This document shows, piece after piece, positions 9,177 through 17,307 of a stretch of DNA of 64,000 nucleotides (the first letter of the stretch is position 1; the number at the start of each line of letters is the position of its first letter). A program made the position numbers and the translations under genes. Below the pieces are notes generated by a model that was given only the letters and a program-made list of their open reading frames with translations, searched no databases and was not told the origin of the DNA. Location: the NCBI RefSeq assembly GCF_002944405.1, contig NZ_CP024307.1:3120501-3184500 (forward strand). The letters run 5' to 3'. The stretch is from Sinorhizobium fredii (GTDB lineage Bacteria > Pseudomonadota > Alphaproteobacteria > Rhizobiales > Rhizobiaceae).

Positions 9177-10180
9177 GCGGAAAATCCTTGCTCGTACGCA
9201 ATTTCAAGAATACGCGCGCCGGTGGCCTCGTCGGTTACGAGTGTGTCGAGATGGTTGCCCCGCATGACGCTGAGAATCGGGCCCGCCTTGTTGGGTCCGC
9301 TCGCGACCCCGATCTTGGTCGGGATCGAGGCAAATTCCTCAAGCGTCAGCGACACCAGCGAACGGTTGAGGCTGTAGTCGCAAACCCGGCCCCGATCGTC
9401 GAGCAGGTGCGCGAGCAGTTCGCAGGTCGCGCCGGAGCGTTCGATCGCCGCCCGATCGGTGCTGGAGGACGGGTGCAGATCGTAGTAGCTCGAGTCGTCC
9501 GTCAGGATTGAGCCTATGCCGACCACCGCCACCTTCGCCTCGCGCGCCCGTTTGAAGACGTCGGCGACGGAACGCATGTTGATCAGCATCGCCCGCTGCT
9601 CGGCATCGTCGGCAAAGAGGGGTGCGTGGATCTGGTAGGAGCGCCCTCCGAGCCGGTCGGCCATCAGGGTCGAGACATGGTTGACGTCAGTATAGTGTTT
9701 CCCCTGTACGCAGCCCGTTGCCGGAATGACCTCGACATCGAAGCGGCGCAGCGGCTGCAGGCCGGCGACGACGGCGCTGACGCCCTTGCCGCCAGTGATG
9801 CAGATCGTGTCGCCGTCGCCGATCTGCTCGAGCAACAGCCGTGCCGCCGCCTCGCCGACCGCCTGGAGCGCGGTCTGCGGGTTGTCGGAGACGGTGGGCA
9901 CCACGACTGCGCGGCTGATGCCGCCGAGCGCGAGCAGTCGCTCCTCCATGTCGACCAGCGCCTCGACCGGTGATTTGATCTTGATCTCAACGAGACCGAG
10001 CTGGCGGCCGCGCTTGATAAGGCGGTTGACGGTGGCCTGCGAGATGCCGAGCTGCTCGGCGATCTGTGCCTGCGTCAGACCTTCCATATAGTGCAGGACC
10101 AGCGCCTGGTGCATCTGGCGGGCGATGACGATCTCCTCGCGCGGTGCTGTCGTCTTGGGTTTCGGATTGGCAATTGGCAT
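9173..10180 (-). CDS. SorC/DeoR-type sugar-binding transcriptional regulator
   Basis: This 335-residue regulator has an N-terminal helix-turn-helix (about residues 35-55, GLTQAQIAEQLGISQATV) joined to a sugar-phosphate-sensing domain typical of SorC, DeoR (B. subtilis) and CggR. That domain carries CITGGKGVSAVV and the VVGIGSILTDDSSYY region. These proteins are usually tetrameric and released from DNA by a phosphorylated intermediate. The gene sits inside the operon between the permease (two bases upstream) and the reductase. It is the best candidate to bind the palindromes upstream of the operon at 13921-13969, giving autoregulation. EryD of the erythritol operon belongs to the same family. 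Confidence 0.88.
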   Translation of the reverse strand: MPIANPKPKTTAPREEIVIARQMHQALVLHYMEGLTQAQIAEQLGISQATVNRLIKRGRQLGLVEIKIKSPVEALVDMEERLLALGGISRAVVVPTVSDNPQTALQAVGEAAARLLLEQIGDGDTICITGGKGVSAVVAGLQPLRRFDVEVIPATGCVQGKHYTDVNHVSTLMADRLGGRSYQIHAPLFADDAEQRAMLINMRSVADVFKRAREAKVAVVGIGSILTDDSSYYDLHPSSSTDRAAIERSGATCELLAHLLDDRGRVCDYSLNRSLVSLTLEEFASIPTKIGVASGPNKAGPILSVMRGNHLDTLVTDEATGARILEIAYEQGFSA

Positions 10181-10181
10181 G

Positions 10182-11171
10182 TCAGGCGGCCTTCCGCTTG
10201 TGCAGGAAATGGTCGATGGAAACGGCAGCGAGCAGAATGCACCCCTTGATCATGTCCTGCCAATAGACCGAAACATCGAGCAGGATCAGAGAGCTGGTGA
10301 CGACAGAAAGAAGCGCTATGCCGAGGATGGCGCCGAGGATCGTGCCGGAGCCGCCGTTGAGTGAGGCGCCGCCGATCACCGCCGCGGCGATGATGTTGAG
10401 TTCCATGCCGACGCCGAAGGTGGGGGTCGCGGCGCCGAAGCGGGACATGTAGATGACGCCTGCAACACCGGCGAGAGTTGAACAGAGCACTGTCACCCAG
10501 AACTTAACCTGACTGGTCTTGATACCGGAATAGAGCGCCGCCTTCTCGTTGCTGCCGGTGTAGAAGACCTTGCGAAAGGCGGTCGCCCGGCGCAGCAGGA
10601 AATCGAACAGAATGACGACGGCGACGAAGATCAGAATGACATAGGGAACGCCGTAAAACGTGCCCTGCCCAACCGCCTTGAAGCCCGCCGGCAGCGTGAA
10701 GAGCGAAAGCGGCGTGCCCTTTGTGATGATGAGGCAAAGCCCGCGCACGATCACCATGGCGGCGAGCGATGTGATAAAGTGGTTGAGGCCCACGACCGTC
10801 ACGAAGAAGCCCATGATACCGCCGATAGCGCTACTCACAACGATGCCCACGAGCGAGGCCATCCAAGGGTCGAGACCGGCGAGGAAGAGCGTGCCCGAGA
10901 GCACCATTGCAAAGCAGACGACGGAGCCGACCGCGAGGTCGATGCCACCGACGATGAGCAAGATCGTCATGCCCACGACGACGATGCCTTCAACCGAAAA
11001 ACTCATCAGCATGGCGCGGAAGTTGCCGAGTGTCAGGAAGTGCGGCGAGGCGAAGCTCATGACCACGCAGAGCGTGAGGATGATCGCGATCAGCCCCGCC
11101 TCGCGCATCCTGCCGATGCGTTTCCAGGAGGATGTCTTCGTCGCGCCTGCCACCATCGTGTCGATTGCCAT
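10182..11171 (-). CDS. Sugar ABC transporter permease (RbsC-like)
   Basis: A 329-residue inner-membrane permease of the ribose/xylose type (BPD_transp_2 family). It has about eight to ten hydrophobic segments and the family motif GGASLNGGSGTILGAILG near the C-terminus. It forms the channel of the importer together with the ATPase and binding protein encoded just upstream. The start is placed at 11171 because GGGAGGG lies about seven bases before that ATG. A longer frame beginning at 11240 would run into the ATPase gene and lacks such a site. Twenty-two bases separate it from the ATPase stop. Confidence 0.88.
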   Translation of the reverse strand: MAIDTMVAGATKTSSWKRIGRMREAGLIAIILTLCVVMSFASPHFLTLGNFRAMLMSFSVEGIVVVGMTILLIVGGIDLAVGSVVCFAMVLSGTLFLAGLDPWMASLVGIVVSSAIGGIMGFFVTVVGLNHFITSLAAMVIVRGLCLIITKGTPLSLFTLPAGFKAVGQGTFYGVPYVILIFVAVVILFDFLLRRATAFRKVFYTGSNEKAALYSGIKTSQVKFWVTVLCSTLAGVAGVIYMSRFGAATPTFGVGMELNIIAAAVIGGASLNGGSGTILGAILGIALLSVVTSSLILLDVSVYWQDMIKGCILLAAVSIDHFLHKRKAA

Positions 11172-11193
11172 TCCCGTCCCTCCCACGTTCTCG

Positions 11194-12720
11194 TCACCCG
11201 GCATGGTTTGCCGCCTTTGCCGTCCCCACCCCTGAGGCAAGGCGGATCACGGCCTCTTCCGTCATCTCGTCGGCGCCGAGTTCACCAGCGATGCGCCCCT
11301 CCCGGATCACGAGCACGCGGTCTGAGAGGCCGAGCAGCTCCGGCATTTCCGAAGAGATGACGATGATGCCGATGCCCGAGCGGGCAAGCTCGCGCAACAG
11401 CCGGTGAATCTCGGCCTTCGCGCCCACATCGATGCCGCGTGTCGGCTCGTCCATCAGAATGACCTTCGGCTTCACCGCGAGTTGCTTGGCGATCGCAACT
11501 TTCTGCTGGTTGCCGCCGGAGAGCGATTTTGCAGGTGCCTCGATTCCGCCCATCCGCACCGCAAGCCGCCGGGCGAGACCCTCGGCAAGCGCAGCCTCCG
11601 CACGTGCGTTCATGAGACCGACTGAATTCGTCATCGACTTCAGGTCCAGCACCGACATGTTCTTCGCGATCGACATCTCCAGAAACACGCCGGAGCCCTT
11701 GCGGTCCTCCGACAGATAGACGATCCCGGCCTTCACGGCATCGGAATAGGAATTGAACTTCTGCGTCTTGCCGCGCAGGCATACTGTGCCCGCCGTGCGC
11801 GCTCCAAGCCCGCAGATCGCCTCGGCGATTTCCGTGCGGCCGGATCCGATCAGGCCGCCGATGCCAAGAATCTCGCCCTTGCGCAGCGCGAAGCTGACGC
11901 CATGAAAACGCTCGCCGTCACCGATGGTGTCCACCTCGAAGATCGGCTCGCCGGACGCCTCACCGGGCCTAAGCTTCTCCGGGTAAAGCTGCGTGATCTC
12001 GCGCCCCACCATATGGCGTACCACGTCATCCGGCGTGATGTCGGCAATGCGGTCGGTGCAGACGTAACGACCGTCGCGGAACACGGTGACCCGGTCGCAG
12101 AGGCTGAATATCTCGGCCATGCGATGACTGATATAGATGATCGATATGCCGTTCGCCTTGAGGTCGCGGATAATCGCAAAGAGCTGCTGTGCCTCGCTTT
12201 CGGTCAGCGCCGCGGTCGGCTCGTCCAGGATCAGCACCCGGCAGTCGAGCGTCAGAGCCTTCGCGATCTCGACGAGCTGCTGACTGGAAATCGGCAGATC
12301 GGCGACCTTGCGGCCGACGTCGATTGCGCCCAACCGGTTCATTACCGTCTGCGCCGCGCGTTCGAGCGCGCGGTAATTCATGAAGGGGGCACGGCGGCGG
12401 TTGGTCGCCGCCATGAACATGTTTTCCGCAACGGTCACATCCGGGCAGAGCGCGATTTCCTGATGCACGAGCCCAATGCCGAGTGATTGGGCGACGGCTG
12501 GCGAGGGGATCCGTACGATCTTCCCGTCCATTCGGATCTCACCCTCGGTTGGCTGCAGTACGCCGGCGATGATGTTCATCAGCGTCGACTTGCCGGCGCC
12601 GTTCTCGCCGCACAGCGCATGGATCTCACCGCGTTCGAGCATGAAGTCGACGTCCGTCAGCGCCTTCACCGCACCGAAGTGCTTGGTGACATGATGAATG
12701 GTCAGCACAGGCTCCGCCAT
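11194..12720 (-). CDS. Sugar ABC transporter ATP-binding protein (RbsA-like, double NBD)
   Basis: The 508 residues hold two ATP-binding cassettes. The first has a full Walker A (GENGAGKST, residues 38-46) and Walker B ([11 protein letters not shown]), with a weak signature SSQQLVE. The second has the Lys-less P-loop GLIGSGRTE, a canonical signature [12 protein letters not shown] and Walker [13 protein letters not shown]. This asymmetry is normal for RbsA/MglA-type sugar importers and not a defect. It energises import through the permease encoded next. The ATG at 12720 is preceded by GGGGAGGGGAGG. A stable hairpin lies between this gene and the binding-protein gene. Confidence 0.92.
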   Translation of the reverse strand: MAEPVLTIHHVTKHFGAVKALTDVDFMLERGEIHALCGENGAGKSTLMNIIAGVLQPTEGEIRMDGKIVRIPSPAVAQSLGIGLVHQEIALCPDVTVAENMFMAATNRRRAPFMNYRALERAAQTVMNRLGAIDVGRKVADLPISSQQLVEIAKALTLDCRVLILDEPTAALTESEAQQLFAIIRDLKANGISIIYISHRMAEIFSLCDRVTVFRDGRYVCTDRIADITPDDVVRHMVGREITQLYPEKLRPGEASGEPIFEVDTIGDGERFHGVSFALRKGEILGIGGLIGSGRTEIAEAICGLGARTAGTVCLRGKTQKFNSYSDAVKAGIVYLSEDRKGSGVFLEMSIAKNMSVLDLKSMTNSVGLMNARAEAALAEGLARRLAVRMGGIEAPAKSLSGGNQQKVAIAKQLAVKPKVILMDEPTRGIDVGAKAEIHRLLRELARSGIGIIVISSEMPELLGLSDRVLVIREGRIAGELGADEMTEEAVIRLASGVGTAKAANHAG

Positions 12721-12741
12721 CGTGTTCCTCCCCTCCCCGAA

Positions 12742-12767
12742 CCATCCGCGCCATGAGGCGCGGATGG
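12742..12767 (-). repeat. Intergenic hairpin between binding-protein and ATPase genes
   Basis: CCATCCGCGCC (12742-12752) pairs perfectly with GGCGCGGATGG (12757-12767) around the four-base loop ATGA. It directly follows the stop of the binding-protein gene and has no T-run. Such stems protect the upstream binding-protein message from 3' exonucleases, raising its level above the membrane components. It could equally be a leaky terminator. Confidence 0.65.
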
Positions 12768-12780
12768 CTTGAATCCGGGG

Positions 12781-13809
12781 TTACTCCTCGATGCCCTTCG
12801 TACCGCGACGCTTCAGGTACTTGTCCCAATAGAAGTCGTCGGCATTTTCGGCCGTCACGATGGAGAGGCCGTTGTCGACGACGGGGATGCTCATCGGGTT
12901 GAAGCCGGAGCGCTTCGCGTCGTTCATCGGATCGATCAGTTCCGGATGCTTGGCAAGCCAAAGCAACATGAAGCCCATATAGCCCTGCATTCCCTGGTTC
13001 GGGTTGATCGAACCGAAGACCTCGCCGGCCTTGATCATGTCGAGGATATTTGCGTTGACGTCCGCGCACATGACGAGGACCTTTCCACCGCCTTCCTTGT
13101 TGGCCTGCGCGGCGCCGATCGCCGAATTCGCTTCCGGCATGAAGACGGCGCCGAGGTTCGGATTGGCCTGGATGATACTATTGAGGCCCTGATAGGCCTT
13201 GGTCGGATCCTGGTTGGAGGCAGCGCGGCCGACCAGCTTCATGTCCGGCCACTTCTCCTCCATGCGGCCGATGAAGGCCGCGATGCGTTTGTCGTGATTG
13301 TCCTGGCCCGGGTTCTCGAGAACCGCATATTCACCCTTGCCGCCCATCTTCTCGGCGATCGCGTCGGCGGCATAGATGCCTTCGCGGGTGTTGTCCGAGG
13401 TGATGAACGACACGCGCTTGGAAAGCGGCGAGTCGGCCGCGAAGGTTACGACTGCCGTCCCCTGGTCGATCGCCCGGTTGATCGGCTCGATGAATGGGTC
13501 GGAGTTCATTGGATGGACGAGAATGCCGGCCGGGTTCTGTGCCAGTGCCTGATCGAATGTGGCGATCTGTTTGTTGACGTCATATTCCGGCGTGCCCGTA
13601 TATTCCGTCTCGCAGCCGAACTGCTGGCCCGCCTGCTTGAACATTTCATAGACCGGGAACCAGTATTCGACGCCAGAGACCATGACGTTCATGACGTATT
13701 TTTCGCCGGGCTTGCAGCGGAACGGGTTCTCTGTCTCGGCGGCCGCGGAATCGGCAAAAAGCGTTGCCGCAAGGACCGCCATTGCGGTCGTGCTGAAAAA
13801 AGTGCGCAA
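12781..13809 (-). CDS. Periplasmic sugar-binding protein of ABC importer (RbsB-like)
   Basis: A 342-residue periplasmic binding protein of the type I sugar-binding fold. A signal peptide of about 24 residues (hydrophobic MAVLAATLFADSAAA, probable cut after AAA) leads into a domain with the family's typical QIATFDQALAQNPAGILVHP and DQGTAVVTFAADSP stretches. The start is TTG at 13807-13809, with GGAGGA five bases before it; no ATG gives an intact signal peptide with a ribosome site. It is the first gene of the operon, reading towards lower coordinates, and determines import specificity. The ligand is not deducible, but the downstream enzymes point to a polyol or pentose-like sugar. Confidence 0.88.
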   Translation of the reverse strand: MRTFFSTTAMAVLAATLFADSAAAETENPFRCKPGEKYVMNVMVSGVEYWFPVYEMFKQAGQQFGCETEYTGTPEYDVNKQIATFDQALAQNPAGILVHPMNSDPFIEPINRAIDQGTAVVTFAADSPLSKRVSFITSDNTREGIYAADAIAEKMGGKGEYAVLENPGQDNHDKRIAAFIGRMEEKWPDMKLVGRAASNQDPTKAYQGLNSIIQANPNLGAVFMPEANSAIGAAQANKEGGGKVLVMCADVNANILDMIKAGEVFGSINPNQGMQGYMGFMLLWLAKHPELIDPMNDAKRSGFNPMSIPVVDNGLSIVTAENADDFYWDKYLKRRGTKGIEE

Positions 13810-14175
13810 GTGTCCTCCTCGAGGCCGAAGCCCCTCCCAAAAATCCCGAGGGCGCCAACCCGACGCCGATCTCAGTGAAGACCGGATTTCCTCCTCGAAG
13901 TCCGGTATGGACAGCTAAACGCAAAGCGCTTTGCCTGTCAATATAATTCACTACATGAATTATAATTCACCGACGGCCGGTGACATGACAGGCGTCATCG
14001 ATCGAGGCGCAAGCGATGGAATCGCCGGCTCTATCATCTCGGTCCCTAGGTGAGCTTGTCCGTCTAGGTGAGATGCCGCCCTTCCCCAAAAGCCACCGCC
14101 GCGAACGAGAGTTGTTGAAGTGAGGTCGTCAGGACCGTCTTTGGATGCGGATGAGGTCAGGAATTTACGCTAGTT
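13810..14175. other. Regulatory intergenic region upstream of the sugar operon
   Basis: About 370 bases without a gene. The segment 13810-13970 carries the promoter and two palindromes of the sugar operon, listed separately. The remainder (13970-14175) shows no coding frame or clear structure. The sequence is AT-rich only around the palindromes. Confidence 0.6.
13913..13969 (-). promoter_or_regulatory. Promoter and operator palindromes of the sugar/polyol operon
   Basis: On the minus strand TTGACA (13936-13941) is followed after 17 bases by TTAGCT (13913-13918), a plausible -35/-10 pair. The spacer contains the perfect 14-base palindrome GCAAAGCGCTTTGC (13921-13934), of the type bound by LacI-family repressors. 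Just upstream of the -35 is ATAATTCA-ctaca-TGAATTAT (13943-13963), a perfect inverted repeat; a further TATAATTCA copy follows at 13961-13969. One of these is presumably the site of the operon's own SorC-type regulator. Assignment of regulator to site is inference. Confidence 0.6.
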
Positions 14176-14475
14176 TCAGTACCGTCGCCGCGCAGAGGTG
14201 CTCTTGAGCAGAGCCGGAGTGTGACTGCCACGGGTCTCCGCAAATGGCATCGATGCCTCTATACAGGCATCGATAAATGATAGCCTTGCCACCTCGGCTG
14301 TCTGAAGCCTCGACAACGCCGCACGGCAATCCCTGACTGCTTGGTAGTAACGTCTTCCATGGTTTGGCCACTCGTTCTCGAGGAAGTCGAGGGCGTCATA
14401 CGGGCCACAGAACCGTCGCTCTATGCCGTTTTGCAGTCTTACCGAAAGGGCTATTCGCCAGGGGATCTCCTTCAT
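14176..14475 (-). CDS. DUF982 domain protein
   Basis: The 99-residue protein fits the Rhizobiales-specific DUF982 family: an N-terminal W-x-x-[AP]-[VL]-x-V-x-L strand region, an A-x-x-F-L-x-x-E-W-P motif (DALDFLENEWP), a middle YYQAVRDCRAAL helix and a C-terminal FIDACIEASMPF helix. Members are small, soluble and of unknown role, often present in many copies per genome on plasmids. The ATG at 14475 has GGGAGG six bases upstream. It stands alone between the Crp-type regulator and the sugar operon. Confidence 0.75.
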   Translation of the reverse strand: MKEIPWRIALSVRLQNGIERRFCGPYDALDFLENEWPNHGRRYYQAVRDCRAALSRLQTAEVARLSFIDACIEASMPFAETRGSHTPALLKSTSARRRY

Positions 14476-14643
14476 TGAGACCTCCCATCTATGAACCTGC
14501 TATCCAACCAGGAGGCGCACGTGTCGTTCCACCGCGCGAGCCGTTAGTCCGATTCCGTACGCTGGACGAGCGAGGATGGAGCAATCTCGATTCGTGCCCT
14601 ACTTTACATACCGCACACTAATGGCTTGCGCATTGATGACCTG

Positions 14644-14674
14644 CCCCTCGGCAAATGCTCCGAGGGGCTTTTTT
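14644..14674 (+). terminator. Intrinsic terminator, plus strand
   Basis: CCCCTCGG (14644-14651) pairs with CCGAGGGG (14660-14667), followed by CTTTTTT (14668-14674), which is a textbook intrinsic terminator on the plus strand. No protein gene lies upstream on that strand for several kilobases. The transcript ended here may therefore be a small RNA encoded between about 14480 and 14674. Confidence 0.7.
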
Positions 14675-14726
14675 AGCTCCGAAGATGAGCGCGTCTATTG
14701 GCGCGACTTGGAACTTCGTTCCGAAC

Positions 14727-15443
14727 TCAGAAAAGCCCTGTCATAAGCCGCTGATATTCCGCTTCCGGCTTACCATAGGCGTCCCGGGCGAACTCCTCGA
14801 GGGCCTGTCTGTTCCGGATGATGATGTTCCCCCTGACCGAGCGAATGAAGCCGTTTCCTTCCAAAATATGCAGCGCGGTGGTGACGCTTGGACGACGAAC
14901 GGCGAGCATCAGCGAGATGAACTCGTGTGTCAGAGGAATTTCGTCGCCTGAGACACGGTCATGACACATCAGCAGCCACCTCGCCAATCTCTCGTCCACC
15001 CCGTGCACGGCGTTCGAAATGGCAGTGTAGGTAAGCTGAATCGAGAAGGCCTCGATGCACCGGATCATGACCTTTGCGAAGTTCCGGTTACGATCCATCC
15101 ACTTCCGGAATGCGGTGAACTCCATCCGGTAAGCATCTCCTTCGATCTGCATGATGACGTCGTGGACGCTTAGCTCAACACCCATCGCCGCAGAGGTTGG
15201 AATGTAACCTTCACGCCCGAAGATGCCCGCCTCTGCTCTGTTGCCTTCCGGCGTGGAGGCGACCAGCGAACCGATGCCGGATGTGAGATAGTAGACATGC
15301 TCGATGGGATCGCCGGCCGTTGCCAGCAACGACCCTCTCGCCACATTGACGGGGTCGAGATCGGGCGCGATCTGGCGATAGTCGGGCTCGGGGAGCAGGG
15401 TCAACAACTGATTGTTGATTGAGGCTTGGGAAGGAACTGCCAT
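14727..15443 (-). CDS. Crp/Fnr-family transcriptional regulator
   Basis: A 238-residue regulator with an N-terminal cyclic-nucleotide-binding-like beta barrel (about residues 30-130, including GSLLATAGDPIEHVYYLTSG) and a C-terminal winged helix (about 165-215, LTHEFISLMLAVRRPSVTTAL). It has no cysteine cluster for an iron-sulfur centre, so an FNR-type oxygen sensor is unlikely. The cNMP-binding Arg/Ser pair is not clear either. Rhizobia carry many such one-component regulators of unknown ligand. The start at 15443 is preferred because GGGGAA precedes it; a longer frame reaching 15548 adds an unconserved arginine-rich stretch. Confidence 0.82.
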   Translation of the reverse strand: MAVPSQASINNQLLTLLPEPDYRQIAPDLDPVNVARGSLLATAGDPIEHVYYLTSGIGSLVASTPEGNRAEAGIFGREGYIPTSAAMGVELSVHDVIMQIEGDAYRMEFTAFRKWMDRNRNFAKVMIRCIEAFSIQLTYTAISNAVHGVDERLARWLLMCHDRVSGDEIPLTHEFISLMLAVRRPSVTTALHILEGNGFIRSVRGNIIIRNRQALEEFARDAYGKPEAEYQRLMTGLF

Positions 15444-15704
15444 AGCCGTTCCCCTAGGCTGCGGAGCCAGGCACCGCGGCGCCTCGCCGCCCCGCTCAGC
15501 TCCGACCGAAACGGACCGCACATTAGCATGGAGGCTGCCCGTCGCCAATCTGCAGAGCCACCGTCGCCCATCAGACTCGTCTCCTCGTTCGTACGGTTCC
15601 GGACCCTTGATCCGCCAGGCGCTCTAATGACTCGCCATATTGGTGAAGGGGCGTAGACTTTGCGCCGACACCGACCGGCGTTGCCCGGCACAGAGGAAAA
15701 GCTG

Positions 15705-15911
15705 ATGAAATCCGAGCGAGTTTGGAGCTGCGACCCAATCGGGCCTGACGAGCTCAAGATGATCGAGAAAATTTTCCGAGAGGAACTGCAAGTACGGGCT
15801 CTGCCGCTGAAGTCGGAAGAAGCTCACGTCCTTGCCGCGAAGCTGATCGAAGCCTATCAGTCCGGGATTCGCGACACCACGGGTTTAGCCGCCGCAGCGA
15901 AGCGGTGTTGA
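15705..15911 (+). CDS. Small hypothetical protein (68 aa)
   Basis: This short frame starts at an ATG with AGAGGAAAAG eight bases upstream and encodes a charged, mainly helical protein (MKSERVWSCDPIGPDE at the N-terminus, LAAKLIEAYQSGIRDT later). It resembles the small conserved hypothetical proteins of rhizobial genomes, but I recognise no named domain. It diverges from the Crp-type regulator and lies 47 bases before the alpha/beta hydrolase gene, so the two may share a transcript. Confidence 0.55.
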   Translation: MKSERVWSCDPIGPDELKMIEKIFREELQVRALPLKSEEAHVLAAKLIEAYQSGIRDTTGLAAAAKRC

Positions 15912-15958
15912 GGGGCCCTGCATGCCGAACAGTCTGGCGTTGAGGCCCTTAGGCGTCG

Positions 15959-16771
15959 ATGGATGACGTCGTGAGCATCGCAAAACTTCTGCTGATGTTG
16001 TTGGCTGTGACGACTATCGGCTATGTGTCCCTCCTCGGCGTGACGTACATCTCCCAGAGAGCCCTCCTCTATCCCGGTGCGCAACAGGCGCCTGGGCACG
16101 CAAGCTGGGGCGAGACTGTCTATATCATGACGCCGGATGGAGAGAGGCTTTTCGGACTCTACAGCCGGGGCAAACCCCGCAAGCCGGCCGTGCTATTCTT
16201 TCTTGGCAACGCTGACCGGATCGACAACTATAGCTTTCTCGCCCAAGCGCTGGCCTCACGAGGCATCGGCCTGCTGGCAATTTCCTATCGCGGCTATCCC
16301 GGGTCGACCGGGACACCGAGCGAGGTAGGCCTACTCACCGACGGAGTTGCCGCATTCGACTGGCTTGCTGCAGGATCTGAAGGCCGGATCATTGTGCTCG
16401 GCCAGTCTCTGGGAAGCGGCGTCGCCATCGATACTGCGCGGCGCAGACCGGCTATCGCCGTCATTCTCGTTTCTGGCTACCTGTCGGTGCTATCGCTCGC
16501 TCAGACGATTTACCCCTACTTCCCGGTTGCACTCCTTATCAAGGATCCGTTCCGCTCCGACCTGAGAATAGCAGAGGTCAGGCAGCCGAAGCTGTTCATC
16601 CACGGGCGGCGTGACGCTGTCATTCCGCTTTCCTCGGGCGAGGCGCTGTATAAAATCGCACCCAAGCCCAAGCAAATGCTGATCTACGACGGCTCCGGCC
16701 ATAATGACCTCTGGGACGCCCCGATGGTCGACGACATTATCCGGTTCTTGGAGGGCTTCAACGAGCTCTAG
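15959..16771 (+). CDS. Membrane-anchored alpha/beta hydrolase (BEM46/ABHD13-like)
   Basis: The 270-residue protein begins with one hydrophobic helix (residues 8-30) that could anchor it in the inner membrane, followed by an alpha/beta hydrolase domain. The nucleophile elbow is GQSLGS with Ser150. The acid is probably Asp219 (IHGRRDAVIP) and the base His248 (GSGHNDLWD), so the triad is complete. The YRGYPGSTGTPSE loop after the oxyanion strand is typical of the BEM46/ABHD13 group, whose bacterial members lack defined substrates. The ATG at 15959 has only a weak ribosome site; a GTG a few codons downstream is an alternative. Confidence 0.8.
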   Translation: MDDVVSIAKLLLMLLAVTTIGYVSLLGVTYISQRALLYPGAQQAPGHASWGETVYIMTPDGERLFGLYSRGKPRKPAVLFFLGNADRIDNYSFLAQALASRGIGLLAISYRGYPGSTGTPSEVGLLTDGVAAFDWLAAGSEGRIIVLGQSLGSGVAIDTARRRPAIAVILVSGYLSVLSLAQTIYPYFPVALLIKDPFRSDLRIAEVRQPKLFIHGRRDAVIPLSSGEALYKIAPKPKQMLIYDGSGHNDLWDAPMVDDIIRFLEGFNEL

Positions 16772-16910
16772 TACCATATCTGAGGGAGCGGACGGCCGCT
16801 TTCAGAGTTTCGGTTGATACATTTTGCGATTTTCGAAGCAAGAACATATAAATCGCGGCGACTTTCCGCTTCCGGCGCAAATGCCGACATATAATCCGTT
16901 CTCACCCTAC

Positions 16911-16995
16911 TGCGACGAAACTGAACCGGACAGATCGACCCGAAGCCGTCGCCGGCGACAGTCCGAGAGAACGTCCCCTGTCGGCCCCGAAGCGG
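16911..16995. repeat. Dispersed intergenic repeat, copy A
   Basis: The stretch shares two blocks with 63447-63531: GCGACG..CTGAACMGGACAGATMGACCC (gapped) and GGCCCCGAAGCGG. The starts of the CTGAAC block and the GGCCCCGAAGCGG block are exactly 62 bases apart in both copies, while the sequence between is diverged. Both copies lie in non-coding DNA beyond gene ends. It looks like a family of short rhizobial intergenic elements. TTTCCGCTTCCGGCGCAAAT just upstream (16864-16883) may be part of it. Confidence 0.5.
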
Positions 16996-17031
16996 CCTTT
17001 AGCTGGCGTTGCTACCCTGCGTCAGCCGCTG

Positions 17032-17307
17032 TCACTGGCTCTCTGTCAGAATGGCATATTCGATTGCCGAGGAGACCCCACCGTTGAGGGTCGAGAACGG
17101 CGGAACGATGTTGCGGGCATTGCGGCAGACGAAGAGATCTCCGGGCCCGGCTTGCGTGATCGTCTCGGGCATCACCCGGCTATCGGCGCAGGATATCATC
17201 AAAGCCTGTGGTTGCTGGCCTTCCCTCGTCAGCTTGGGGTAAAGCGCCGATTGGTTGGGAAACACCGCGCCGCGAAAACTGGAGATACCTTTCAGGAGAT
17301 CACCCAT
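17032..17307 (-). pseudogene. 3'-truncated beta-carbonic anhydrase
   Basis: The 91-residue frame starts at an ATG with GAGGA eight bases before it and reads as the N-terminus of a beta-class carbonic anhydrase. It has the zinc ligand motif SCADSRV followed by GDLFVCRNARNIVPP and GGVSSAIEYAIL. At the point where the family continues with the second zinc motif (HxxC, as in GHSDCGAM) the frame ends in TGA. No continuation is found in any frame downstream. Without the His and second Cys ligands the product cannot form the active site, so this is most likely a relic. An expressed fragment cannot be excluded. Confidence 0.75.

Noticed and set aside
11194..12720. Loss of function in the second cassette of the sugar ATPase (Lys-less P-loop)
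   Set aside because: The GLIGSGRTE form without Lys is normal in RbsA/MglA-type proteins and does not mark a pseudogene.
14520..14546. Eight-codon frame GTG to TAG with AGGAGG six bases upstream
   Set aside because: Too short to judge. There is no downstream gene on that strand that a leader peptide could control, so chance is the simpler explanation.
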